Positions 52,978 to 61,898 of a DNA stretch of 64,000 nucleotides are shown here, piece by piece. Each line of letters opens with the position of its first letter. The stretch's first letter is position 1. Location: positions 62,001-126,000 of the forward strand of contig NZ_JBNGEN010000002.1 in the NCBI RefSeq assembly GCF_049977365.1, read 5' to 3'. This DNA comes from Brachymonas sp049977365 (GTDB lineage Bacteria; Pseudomonadota; Gammaproteobacteria; Burkholderiales; Burkholderiaceae_C). The notes under the pieces are model-generated. The model did no database searches, was not told the origin of the DNA, and was given only the letters and a program-made list of their open reading frames with translations. The position numbers and the translations under genes are program-made.

Positions 52978-54225
52978 TCAGGCATGCTGCCGTACCGGCA
53001 CTTCGTGCCCATAGAGCCAGGGCACATCAAGCAGGTGCTCCCCGCCGAGGCGCATGGCCCAGTCACGTCCCCAGCGCATCAGGCCCGTGCAATGGAATAT
53101 CTCCCCATTCCGGATGGATCGCTGCTGCACACGCGCACAGCGCTGCCAGCGCAGCGCTGCGTAGTGCTGCAGAAGGTCGGGAATCGCTCCGTCCGGGCGC
53201 GTCGCCACACAGAACGCCAGTGTCGCCGCATCCTCGATGGCCATGCAGGCTCCCTGTGCCATGAACGGACGCATGGGATGCGCGGCATCCCCGAGCAACG
53301 CCACCCGCCCCCGCGCCATCTGGTCGGCCGAAGCCACCGGCGGCCTGTCACACAGCGGCCACAGCCGCCACTGGGCAATGGCCTCCGCCAGCGCCTGCAC
53401 CTCCCTGCCGTATGCAGAGAGAACCCTGCGCAGATGCCCCGCATTGGCAGCATGGTCCCAGTTCTGCAGATCTTCGGGACGGGGGCCTTCCACCAGCGCC
53501 ACCACATTCAGATGTGAACCGCCCCGCACCGGATACTGCACCATGTGCATGCCGGCACCGAGCCACACAGTCACCATCTGACTGCGCAGGGCCTCGGGGA
53601 GATCCGCCTGGGCCACCAGGGCCCGATAGGCCAGAATGCCGGAAAACCGCGGCGCAGCCTCTCCCGGCAGCAATTCCCCTCGGACCGTGCTCCACAGCCC
53701 ATCCGCCCCGAGCAATGCCTCGGTCCTCACGTCGATCGACTCGGACTGCAATGCACCAACCCCCTCGTCCGACGCGCCCACGTTCCGGATCGACAGGGCG
53801 AGCCCTCCTTCAGGCGCCGCAGTCCACGCCGTCACCCGATGGTGCAGCCGGGTCTGTACACCCATGGATTGGCTTTCGCGCAGCAGCAGGGCATGCATGT
53901 CAGCCCGATGGATCGTGGCGTAGGGGGCTCCGTAGCGCTGCACGCATTCACGGCCCAGCCTGAGCTGGCCAAGGCGTACTCCGGAAACCGCATCGCGCAC
54001 CACGAGCGCATCGGGGAACGACGCACAGGCCCGCAACTCCTCCTCCAGATTCCAGTCGCGCAGGATCCGGGTCACATTGGGCCCCAGCTGGATGCCTGCT
54101 CCCACTTCCGCCCAGGCAGAAGCCTGTTCGACCACTTGTGCCTGCACCCCTTCCCTTGCCAGCGCGACAGCCGCTGCCAGCCCCCCTATGCCACCACCGG
54201 CAATCGTCCATGCATGTTGATTCAT
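52978..54225 (-). CDS. FAD-dependent monooxygenase, aromatic hydroxylase-like
   Basis: 415 residues. The dinucleotide motif is IAGGGIGGLAAAVAL at the N-terminus, with an Arg and FAD-ribose site in the GAGIQLGPNVTRIL stretch, GADGLWSTVR (DG motif) and GRVALLGDAAHPMRPF (GD motif). This is the layout of single-component class A flavoprotein hydroxylases such as salicylate or 3-hydroxybenzoate hydroxylase. No aromatic-pathway gene is nearby, so the substrate cannot be given. ATG 54223-54225. It is divergent from trhP. Confidence 0.88.
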   Translation of the reverse strand: MNQHAWTIAGGGIGGLAAAVALAREGVQAQVVEQASAWAEVGAGIQLGPNVTRILRDWNLEEELRACASFPDALVVRDAVSGVRLGQLRLGRECVQRYGAPYATIHRADMHALLLRESQSMGVQTRLHHRVTAWTAAPEGGLALSIRNVGASDEGVGALQSESIDVRTEALLGADGLWSTVRGELLPGEAAPRFSGILAYRALVAQADLPEALRSQMVTVWLGAGMHMVQYPVRGGSHLNVVALVEGPRPEDLQNWDHAANAGHLRRVLSAYGREVQALAEAIAQWRLWPLCDRPPVASADQMARGRVALLGDAAHPMRPFMAQGACMAIEDAATLAFCVATRPDGAIPDLLQHYAALRWQRCARVQQRSIRNGEIFHCTGLMRWGRDWAMRLGGEHLLDVPWLYGHEVPVRQHA

Positions 54226-54380
54226 GGATGCATTGTCGACGAACTTGCCCGCCCATCCCCACGGTGTGCTTGATGCGGCGCAAATCCCTTGCGGTGCAGC
54301 TCCCTGCAGCCTGCCGACATGACGCCCCGCGCCAAACGCGCGACAATTCCGGGTTTCCATTTCCGAGCCCGGTCCTCTCC

Positions 54381-55781
54381 ATGCATGCCCCCCTGAAAGC
54401 CCCCGAACTCCTGCTCCCCGCCGGCAGCCTCGACAAGATGCGCGCAGCATACGACTACGGTGCGGATGCCATCTATGCCGGACAGCCCCGCTACAGCCTG
54501 CGTGCCCGCAACAACGAATTCCGGCTCGAACAGCTCCAGCAGGGCATCGCCGAGGCCCATGCGCGCGGCAAGAAATTCTTCGTCACCAGCAATCTGCTCC
54601 CACACAACGACAAGGTACGGACCTATCTGCGCGACATCGAACCCGTGATCGCCATGCAGCCCGATGCCCTCATCATGGCCGACCCCGGTCTCATCATGAT
54701 GGTGCGCGAAAAGTGGCCCGACATGCCCATCCACCTCTCTGTACAGGCCAACACGGTCAACTATGCAGCCGTGCGCTTCTGGCAGCGCGTGGGGGTGAGC
54801 CGCATCATCCTCTCGCGCGAACTCAGTCTCGACGAAATCGAACGCATCCGTCAGGAATGCCCCGACATGGAGCTGGAGGTGTTCGTGCATGGAGCCCTGT
54901 GCATCGCCTACAGCGGCCGCTGCCTGCTGTCCGGATACTTCAACCGGCGCGACCCCAACCAGGGCACCTGCACCAATGCCTGCCGCTGGAACTACACCAC
55001 CCACGATGCCGACGTCGATCCCAACACCGGAGATGCCCTCGGCACCCCCATGGAAGCCGATTTCGATGTCGAAGCCGAACGCCAGCAGGCCGAACAGACC
55101 TTTGCCGCCACGGGCCATGATGCAGCCGCGACCGGCGATGGCCACCGCCATCCCCTGGCCGATCGTGTCTATCTGATCGAGGAAGTAGGACGCCCCGGCG
55201 CCCTCATGCCGATCATGGAGGATGACCACGGAACCTACATCATGAACAGCAAGGATCTCCGTGCCATCGAATACGTGGAGCGACTCACGCGCATCGGCGT
55301 GGATTCGCTCAAGATCGAGGGCCGCACCAAGTCCCTCTACTATGTGAGCCGCACGGCCCAGATCTACCGCCGCGCCATCGACGACGCCATGGCAGGCCGT
55401 CCGTTCAACCCCACCCTCATCACCGAGCTCGAAGGTCTCTCCAACCGCGGATACACCGCCGGCTTTCTCGAACGCCGACCGGCCCAGGACTACCAGAACT
55501 ACGAAACCGGCAGCTCCCAGACCCAGCGCAGCCAGTTCGTCGGTCAGGCCAGTACCAGCGACACCCAGGACGACTGGGTGCTCGTCGAGGTCAAGAACCG
55601 GTTCTCGGTCGGTGACCGGCTCGAAATCATCCATCCTTCCGGCAACCGCTCCATCACTCTCGAAGCCATGCGCTCGGCAGAAGGCCAGCCCCTGCACACC
55701 GCCAACGGCAGCCCCCTGCAGGTCTGGCTGCCTCTGGGACAGGCCTTCCGTGGTGCCCTGATTGCCCGGCTGGTGAGCTGA
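54381..55781 (+). CDS. trhP: U32 family peptidase-like tRNA hydroxylation protein TrhP
   Basis: 466 residues. U32 family with ELLLPAGSLDKMRAAYDYGAD at the N-terminus, FVHGALCIAYSGRCLLSG with the conserved Cys cluster and NQGTCTNACRWNY, then SLKIEGRTKS. These match YegQ/TrhP, which acts in prephenate-dependent 5-hydroxyuridine formation in tRNA wobble position. There is an insertion with acidic/His-rich sequence around residues 215-260 relative to E. coli TrhP, as I read it. ATG 54381 follows the divergent monooxygenase start by 155 bases. Confidence 0.88.
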   Translation: MHAPLKAPELLLPAGSLDKMRAAYDYGADAIYAGQPRYSLRARNNEFRLEQLQQGIAEAHARGKKFFVTSNLLPHNDKVRTYLRDIEPVIAMQPDALIMADPGLIMMVREKWPDMPIHLSVQANTVNYAAVRFWQRVGVSRIILSRELSLDEIERIRQECPDMELEVFVHGALCIAYSGRCLLSGYFNRRDPNQGTCTNACRWNYTTHDADVDPNTGDALGTPMEADFDVEAERQQAEQTFAATGHDAAATGDGHRHPLADRVYLIEEVGRPGALMPIMEDDHGTYIMNSKDLRAIEYVERLTRIGVDSLKIEGRTKSLYYVSRTAQIYRRAIDDAMAGRPFNPTLITELEGLSNRGYTAGFLERRPAQDYQNYETGSSQTQRSQFVGQASTSDTQDDWVLVEVKNRFSVGDRLEIIHPSGNRSITLEAMRSAEGQPLHTANGSPLQVWLPLGQAFRGALIARLVS

Positions 55782-55843
55782 CGCCCCTCACTGCATGCCG
55801 GCGCATGCCTCGGTCCATGGCGGACGCGAGGCGGAGCACCATG

Positions 55844-55886
55844 AAAAAACCCACGGACTGCCGTCATGGCGACGGCAGTCCGTGGG
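55844..55886 (-). terminator. Intrinsic terminator after acnB
   Basis: A 16-bp perfect stem, CCCACGGACTGCCGTC (55850-55865) / its complement at 55871-55886, with a 5-base loop. On the minus strand it is followed by six T (55849-55844). It is about 70 bases past the acnB stop and may also stop trhP transcripts as a hairpin without T-run. Confidence 0.93.
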
Positions 55887-55955
55887 TGCTATGCCTTCCG
55901 TGTGACACTCCGCAGGCCGCCGAAGCGACATGCAGAATCCCCGGTCAGCAGCGGA

Positions 55956-58559
55956 TCAGACGTTGACCTTGTCTGCCTGCTCGTTGAACTCCTCCATTTC
56001 GTTGAAGTTCATGTAGCGGTAGATGCGGCCGGCGTCCTTGTTGATGACACCGATGTCGGCCAGATACTCTTCCTTCGTCGGAATGCGGCCCAGCTTGGAG
56101 CAGACTGCAGCCAGCTCTGCGCTGCCCAGATAGACGTTGGTGTTCTTGCCCAGACGGTTCGGGAAATTGCGGGTGCTGGTCGACATCACGGTTGCACCCT
56201 CGCGCACCTGTGCCTGGTTGCCCATGCACAGCGAGCAGCCGGGGATCTCGGTACGTGCACCGGCCATGCCGAAGGTGGCATACACGCCTTCCTCGGTGAG
56301 CTGCTGCTGGTCCATCTTGGTCGGCGGAGCCACCCACAGCTTGACCGGAATGTCGCGCTTGCCTTCGAGCAGCTTGGCAGCCGCACGGAAGTGCCCGATG
56401 TTGGTCATGCACGAACCGATGAAGGCCTCGTCGATCTTGGCACCTGCCACGTCGGACAGCGTCTTGGCATCGTCCGGATCGTTCGGGCAGCACACGATGG
56501 GCTCCTTGATCTCGTCGAGGTCGATCTCGATCACGGCGGCGTACTGCGCATCGGCATCGGCCTTGAGCAGCTTGGGCTCCTTGAGCCACTCTTCCATCTT
56601 GCGGATGCGGCGTGCCAGAGTGCGGGCATCCTGGTAGCCGTTGGCGATCATGGTCTTGAGCAGCACGATGTTGCTCTTGAGGTATTCCACGACCGGAGCT
56701 TCGTTGAGCGCCACGGTGCAGCCGGCAGCGGAACGCTCGGCCGAAGCATCGGCCAGCTCGAAAGCCTGTTCGATCTTCAGATCCGGCAGCCCTTCGATTT
56801 CGAGGATGCGACCCGAGAAGATGTTCTTCTTGCCCTTCTTCTCCACCGTCAGCAGACCCTGCTTGATGGCATACAGGGGAATGGCATGCACGAGGTCACG
56901 CAGCGTCACGCCCGGTTGCATGGTGCCCTTGAAGCGCACAAGCACCGATTCCGGCATGTCCAGAGGCATCACGCCCGTTGCTGCCGCAAAGGCCACCAGA
57001 CCAGAACCTGCAGGGAAGCTGATGCCGATCGGGAAACGCGTATGGCTGTCGCCACCGGTACCCACCGTATCCGGCAGCAGCATGCGGTTGAGCCAGGAGT
57101 GGATGATGCCGTCGCCCGGACGGAGCGCCACCCCTCCACGGGTGCTGATGAAGTCGGGCAGCTCATGGTGCATCTTCACGTCCACGGGCTTCGGATAGGC
57201 AGCCGTGTGGCAGAACGACTGCATGACCAGATCGGCGGAGAAGCCGAGGCAGGCGAGATCCTTGAGCTCGTCACGCGTCATCGGGCCCGTGGTGTCCTGG
57301 GAACCGACGGACGTCATCTTGGGTTCGCAGTAGGTACCGGGCAGCACGCCCTTGCCCTCGGGCAGACCGCAGGCACGGCCCACGATCTTCTGGGCCAGGC
57401 TGTAGCCCTTGCCGGGATCGGCAGGGTTCTGCGGCAGGCGGAACAGGGTGGAGGGCGGCAGACCCAGGGCTTCGCGTGCCTTGGTCGTCAGGCCTCGGCC
57501 GATGATCAGGGGAATGCGGCCCCCTGCGCGCACCTCGTCGAGCAGCACATCGCTCTTGAGCGTGCTCTCGGCAATCTGCTGGCCATTCTTGAAGGCCGTG
57601 ACCTTGCCGGAGGCATGGTCAATCTTGAGCTCGACCTCGTCGCCCATGTTCATCTGGGCCACGTCGATTTCCAGCGGCAGCGCACCGGCATCTTCCATGG
57701 TGTTGTAGAAGATCGGAGCAATCTTGCTGCCCAGACACACGCCTCCGAAGCGCTTGTTCGGCACGAAGGGAATGTCTTCGCCGGTCCACCACAGCACGCT
57801 GTTGGTAGCCGACTTGCGGCTCGAACCGGTTCCGACCACGTCGCCCACATAGGCCACCAGATTGCCCTTGTCCTTGAGGTCGTTGATGAACTTCACCGGG
57901 CCGCGCTTGCCGTCTTCCTCGGGCTTGAAGGGCGCATCGGGGCGGGTATTCTTGAGCATCGCCAGCGCATGCAGCGGAATGTCGGGACGGCTCCAGGCAT
58001 CGGGTGCAGGCGACAGGTCATCGGTATTGGTTTCACCGGGGACCTTGAACACAGTGATCTTGATGCTGGCAGGCACATCCGGACGGCTGGTGAACCACTC
58101 GCCGTCGGCCCAGCTCTGCAGCACGGCCTTGGCATTGGCATTGCCTGCATCGGCCTTTTCCTTGACGTCATGGAACTGGTCGAACATGAGCAGCGTGTGC
58201 TTGAGGCCCTCGGCCGCCACGCTTCCGACTTCCGCGTCATCGAGCAGCTCGATGAGTGCGCTGATGTTGTACCCCCCCAGCATGGTGCCCAGCAGCTCGG
58301 TGGCCTTCTTGCGGTCGATCAGCGGGCTCTTTTCCTTGCCGAGTGCCACGGCTGCCAGGTAGGATGCCTTGACCTTGGCCGCATCATCCACGCCTGCAGG
58401 GACGCGGTGCGTGATCAGGTCCAGCAGCTCCTGCTCTTCTCCTGCGGGAGGATTCTTGAGCAGCTCGATGAGCTCCTCGGTTTGCTTGGCAGACAGCGGC
58501 AGCGGCGGGATACCGAGCGCGGCACGCTCGGCCACATGGTCACGGTAGGCTTTCAGCAT
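55956..58559 (-). CDS. acnB: Bifunctional aconitate hydratase 2 / 2-methylisocitrate dehydratase
   Basis: 867 residues, the AcnB length. Converts citrate to isocitrate in the TCA cycle and can serve the methylcitrate cycle. The HEAT-like N domain (LKAYRDHVAERAALG) precedes the catalytic domains; the [4Fe-4S] cysteines are in IGSCMTNIGHFR and GCSLCMGNQAQV. QDTTGPMTRDELKDLACLGF and GVIGTGSSRKSATN-like segments are seen. It reads leftward ahead of its own terminator and is part of the TCA cluster with mdh and sdh. Confidence 0.97.
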   Translation of the reverse strand: MLKAYRDHVAERAALGIPPLPLSAKQTEELIELLKNPPAGEEQELLDLITHRVPAGVDDAAKVKASYLAAVALGKEKSPLIDRKKATELLGTMLGGYNISALIELLDDAEVGSVAAEGLKHTLLMFDQFHDVKEKADAGNANAKAVLQSWADGEWFTSRPDVPASIKITVFKVPGETNTDDLSPAPDAWSRPDIPLHALAMLKNTRPDAPFKPEEDGKRGPVKFINDLKDKGNLVAYVGDVVGTGSSRKSATNSVLWWTGEDIPFVPNKRFGGVCLGSKIAPIFYNTMEDAGALPLEIDVAQMNMGDEVELKIDHASGKVTAFKNGQQIAESTLKSDVLLDEVRAGGRIPLIIGRGLTTKAREALGLPPSTLFRLPQNPADPGKGYSLAQKIVGRACGLPEGKGVLPGTYCEPKMTSVGSQDTTGPMTRDELKDLACLGFSADLVMQSFCHTAAYPKPVDVKMHHELPDFISTRGGVALRPGDGIIHSWLNRMLLPDTVGTGGDSHTRFPIGISFPAGSGLVAFAAATGVMPLDMPESVLVRFKGTMQPGVTLRDLVHAIPLYAIKQGLLTVEKKGKKNIFSGRILEIEGLPDLKIEQAFELADASAERSAAGCTVALNEAPVVEYLKSNIVLLKTMIANGYQDARTLARRIRKMEEWLKEPKLLKADADAQYAAVIEIDLDEIKEPIVCCPNDPDDAKTLSDVAGAKIDEAFIGSCMTNIGHFRAAAKLLEGKRDIPVKLWVAPPTKMDQQQLTEEGVYATFGMAGARTEIPGCSLCMGNQAQVREGATVMSTSTRNFPNRLGKNTNVYLGSAELAAVCSKLGRIPTKEEYLADIGVINKDAGRIYRYMNFNEMEEFNEQADKVNV

Positions 58560-58600
58560 GGGGGTTCTCCTGGTTTCTTCGGGGGTAAGGGGGCATCACA

Positions 58601-58626
58601 CCCGACGGTTCACGCGAACCGCCGGG
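58601..58626. repeat. Hairpin between the secreted Lys-rich gene and acnB
   Basis: CCCG-A-CGGTTC, ACGC loop, GAACCG-C-CGGG forms a 10-bp stem with one mismatch. There is no T-run on either strand. It sits 37 bases past the stop of the upstream gene, before the acnB promoter area. It may be a factor-dependent terminator or a stabilising 3' structure. Confidence 0.4.
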
Positions 58627-58662
58627 CCTTGATGAGGGGGAATGACATCCTTGCGGACGATT

Positions 58663-59265
58663 TCATTGCAGCAGATTGACCGGATGCGCCTTCAGTTCCT
58701 GGTCTCTCTGCACCTGCTGAGGGTTCTGGCATTGATCGGCCACACGTTCACCACGCTTCTGATCCATCAGCATGGACTTGTTGCCGAGCTGCATCCAGGT
58801 TGCACCTGCAGCCTTGTCCTCCAGCCGGACCACGCCGGTACTGGTCGGAACCTGCTGCATGGAATAACGGCGACCATTGCTTGCATGCACGTCATACATC
58901 AGCGGATTCTGGGCATCCTGGGTCACCGTGACCCGCGTGCCCAGCTCGCATTGCATGGTGCCTGTATACACAGCCAGGGCAGGCGCCGGGAAGGGCAACC
59001 CGGCAGGACGCACTGGTGCAACCGGGGCGCTGGCGCCGGTGAGCGGATTGACCTTGAGCGCCTTCTTGAGCTTGACGAACCGCTTCACGGGCTTCTTGGA
59101 GCTCTTTGTGCTCTTTGATGCCGACTTGCCGGAGGCCTTCTGGGCCCCTGTCACCTTGTGTGCCGCCTTGGCCTTGCCGTGGGAGGTCGATTCGACCTTT
59201 TCGGCTGCGAACACGCCACTGCTGGCCAGTGCCAGCACGGTCAGCATGGAAATCAGTTTTTTCAT
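58663..59265 (-). CDS. Exported Lys/Ser-rich protein with possible MliC-like domain
   Basis: 200 residues. A clean signal peptide (MKKLISMLTVLALASSGVFA) is followed by a very basic linker rich in Lys, Ser and Ala (residues 22-75) with repeated SKST/KSSKK runs. The C-terminal 100 residues contain two Cys (MQCELG, ADQCQ) that could pair, and RRYSM...ATWMQLGNKSMLM, faintly like MliC-type lysozyme inhibitors. I do not assign the family. The basic linker may bind DNA, polyphosphate or anionic cell-surface polymers. It sits between acnB and the CitE-like gene. Confidence 0.75.
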   Translation of the reverse strand: MKKLISMLTVLALASSGVFAAEKVESTSHGKAKAAHKVTGAQKASGKSASKSTKSSKKPVKRFVKLKKALKVNPLTGASAPVAPVRPAGLPFPAPALAVYTGTMQCELGTRVTVTQDAQNPLMYDVHASNGRRYSMQQVPTSTGVVRLEDKAAGATWMQLGNKSMLMDQKRGERVADQCQNPQQVQRDQELKAHPVNLLQ

Positions 59266-59319
59266 GAATGGTCTTTCAGATGAATGAGTCCAGGAACCGC
59301 AAATTATCGGACGATTCCC

Positions 59320-60312
59320 TCAAGCAAAATATCCACGCACATCTTGTGGCAATAATTTTCCAGTGGCATGCGCACGTTCCAGCACCTGCCAGTAATACCG
59401 ATAACTGGCCCGGTCGTGCAATGTGCCCTTATGACTGATGGGTGCCCAATCGGCCTGTGCCGCCGCGAGTATGATTTCGGATGCCATTTCCATTTCGGCA
59501 TCGGTCGGTGCAAAGGCAGCCAATATGGGCCGAATCTGCCCCGGATGAATACTCCACATGCGGGTATATCCGAATTGGCGGGCTGCCATTTGAGCCGCAC
59601 GCGAAATGGCCGCTGCATCCCGAAACTCGGTCACCACGCAATGAGAAGGGGTTTTTCCATGGGCATGGCAGGCCGTGGCGATCTGCAGCTTGGCCTGCAC
59701 CACGAGCGGATGGCTGAATTGTCCCTCCACCCCCATGGCCTCTCCGGGAATGGCGCCCCCATGGGCCGACACGAAATCCATCAACCCGAAACTGATCGAC
59801 TGCACGCGCGGATGGGCTGCAATGGCAAAGGCATGGTGCACAGCCAGCGGTGACTCAAGCAGCACATGCAGCGGCAGCGACACCCCACCTGCTGCATCGA
59901 CCTGCTTCACGGCCCGTTCGACATCCTGTACAGACTCCACCTTGGGAATCATCACATGGCACCAGCGCTCCGGAAGAGCGCCCACCAGCACAGACACGTC
60001 CTCGGCAAATGCGGGGTGGTCAACCGGATGCACCCGCACCGCAACCCGTGCATCCGGAGCGGCAGCGCGGGCAATCTCCACCACCATGGCCGCATGTTCG
60101 GATTCATGACCAACCGGCGCCCCATCCTCGCAGTCCAGCGTGACATCGAAGACACAGGTGCCATGTTCCTGCATGAGCTCCTGCTGCAGCTGCAGGCTCT
60201 TGCGCATCCGATCCTCTACCCCGCAGTAGTGGTCACATACGGGGAGCATGCCTGCAGCACCCTGGGCACCAAGCAGAACGTCGCGGGGATGGATGGAAGG
60301 AGAGGAAGACAT
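59320..60312 (-). CDS. HpcH/HpaI aldolase / CitE-like lyase
   Basis: About 330 residues in the citrate lyase beta-subunit superfamily. It has DCEDGAPVGHESEHA with the metal-binding acidic residues, VRVHPVDHPAF, MIPKVESVQDVERAV and SFGLMDFVSAHGG. Lone CitE-like proteins without CitD/CitF usually act on CoA thioesters such as malyl-CoA or citramalyl-CoA, or on other 2-oxoacid aldols. The substrate here is not decided. It lies between acnB and mdh, so a role in C4/C5 acid metabolism is reasonable. ATG 60312 was chosen; ATG 60342 is also in frame. Confidence 0.85.
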   Translation of the reverse strand: MSSSPSIHPRDVLLGAQGAAGMLPVCDHYCGVEDRMRKSLQLQQELMQEHGTCVFDVTLDCEDGAPVGHESEHAAMVVEIARAAAPDARVAVRVHPVDHPAFAEDVSVLVGALPERWCHVMIPKVESVQDVERAVKQVDAAGGVSLPLHVLLESPLAVHHAFAIAAHPRVQSISFGLMDFVSAHGGAIPGEAMGVEGQFSHPLVVQAKLQIATACHAHGKTPSHCVVTEFRDAAAISRAAQMAARQFGYTRMWSIHPGQIRPILAAFAPTDAEMEMASEIILAAAQADWAPISHKGTLHDRASYRYYWQVLERAHATGKLLPQDVRGYFA

Positions 60313-60588
60313 CGCGGCGAAGGGAAAGAGAGAGACCGTCATGCCAGTGCACCAGCCGTGCATGCACCTCCAGGAGGCAGAGCCACACGATCACGAATCG
60401 GCTGCACAACTACGACATGAACTCATGGATTCCATCCAAACACACCTGCATGCAAAATGAAGGCATGCGACATGCGCTTGGATGGAATGCCCTGATGCGC
60501 CGTCCTCCAACGGACAGCGCCAGGGCGTTCCCCAGCCATCTGCGCACCCTGCCCTGCAAAAGTCAGGGGCAGAGCGCGACATCGGCCA

Positions 60589-61575
60589 TTACAGGAGGTG
60601 CTTGACGCCGTCCTGCTCGCCCTGCAGCTCGGCCAGGGTCTTGTTGATGCGTTCCTGGCTGAATGCGTCGATCGGCAGCCCTTCGATGACCTTGTATTCG
60701 CCGTTTTCACAGGTCACGGGGAAACCGAACACCACGCCTTCGGGAATGCCGTACCAGCCCTGGGACGGAATGCCCATGGTCACCCACTTGCCATTGGTGC
60801 CCAGTGCCCAGTCGTGCATGTGGTCGATGGCGGCATTGGCAGCAGAAGCAGCGGAGCTCAGGCCACGTGCTTCGATGATCGCAGCGCCACGCTTGCCCAC
60901 GGTCGGCAGGAACACGTCGCGGTTCCAGACGTCGTCGTTGATCAGGTCCTTGACGGACTCGCCACCGATGGTGGCAAAGCGGTAGTCGGCATACATGGTC
61001 GGGGAGTGGTTGCCCCACACGGCCAGCTTCTCGATCGCGGCAACGGGCTTGCCGGTCTTCTCGGCGATCTGGCTCGCAGCGCGGTTGTGATCCAGACGCA
61101 GCATGGCGGTGAAGTTCTTGGCCGGCAGGCTGGGTGCGCTCTTCATGGCGATGTATGCGTTGGTGTTGGCCGGATTGCCCACCACCAGAACCTTGACGTT
61201 GCGGTCAGCCACAGCATCCAGAGCCTTGCCCTGGGCCGTGAAGATCTGTGCGTTGGCAGCCAGCAGGTCTGCACGTTCCATGCCGGGGCCACGGGGACGA
61301 GCACCCACCAGCAGCGCATACTGCACGCCCTTGAAGGCTTCCATCGGGTCGGAATAGGCTTCCATGCCGGCCAGCAGGGGGAACGCGCAATCCTGCAGTT
61401 CCATCATCACGCCCTTGAGGGCGCTCTGTGCCTTTTCGTTCGGGATCTCAAGCAGCTGGAGGATGACCGGCTGATCCTTGCCCAGCATCTCGCCGGAAGC
61501 AATGCGGAACAACAGGGCGTAGCCAATCTGACCAGCGGCGCCGGTAACGGCCACGCGAACGGGGGTTTTGCTCAT
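60589..61575 (-). CDS. mdh: Malate dehydrogenase
   Basis: 328 residues. NAD-dependent oxidation of malate to oxaloacetate. The Rossmann motif is VTGAAGQIGYALLFRIA, substrate-binding arginines occur in GARPRGPGMERADLL, and the catalytic pair is LDHNRA and VWGNHSPTMYAD. This is the long (group 2, cytosolic-MDH-like) type found in betaproteobacteria. ATG 61573-61575. It is divergent from gntR, with a palindrome in the shared gap. Confidence 0.97.
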   Translation of the reverse strand: MSKTPVRVAVTGAAGQIGYALLFRIASGEMLGKDQPVILQLLEIPNEKAQSALKGVMMELQDCAFPLLAGMEAYSDPMEAFKGVQYALLVGARPRGPGMERADLLAANAQIFTAQGKALDAVADRNVKVLVVGNPANTNAYIAMKSAPSLPAKNFTAMLRLDHNRAASQIAEKTGKPVAAIEKLAVWGNHSPTMYADYRFATIGGESVKDLINDDVWNRDVFLPTVGKRGAAIIEARGLSSAASAANAAIDHMHDWALGTNGKWVTMGIPSQGWYGIPEGVVFGFPVTCENGEYKVIEGLPIDAFSQERINKTLAELQGEQDGVKHLL

Positions 61576-61752
61576 GAAGAGTCTCCAGTCTTGATAGAGG
61601 GAACACAAAGAAACATACATGCAGCCGTCTGTACCGCAGACACCCAGACAACCACAGGGAACGGACTCGCGCACCCGCGTGCCAGAGGCACCTTGGAGCC
61701 GGGCAGCGGCGAAGTGTGCATAGTGTAACGCTGATTTTCTTGCACGGACAAT

Positions 61753-61780
61753 TTGTCTTATATCTTATATAAGATATGAT
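61753..61780 (+). promoter_or_regulatory. gntR promoter with an 18-bp palindromic operator
   Basis: A perfect 18-bp palindrome, ATATCTTATATAAGATAT (61760-61777), lies between TTGTCT (-35, 61753-61758) and TATGAT (-10, 61775-61780) with 16-base spacing. This is a classic place for a repressor to block its own promoter, and GntR-family regulators often bind such symmetric sites. On the other strand TTGTCC and TACACT at 18 bases could serve mdh. The whole 61576-61898 gap contains no gene. Confidence 0.68.
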
Positions 61781-61898
61781 TTGTGTGTTGCACGCCTGCG
61801 CCGAGCCGGAAAGAAATGCCCCGTCACCGCTTTCCCCCTCACCTTCCGACCGGATGGCACTCCCTCCCGGTCTCTCTTGTCTGCGTTCTTCCCTGGCC

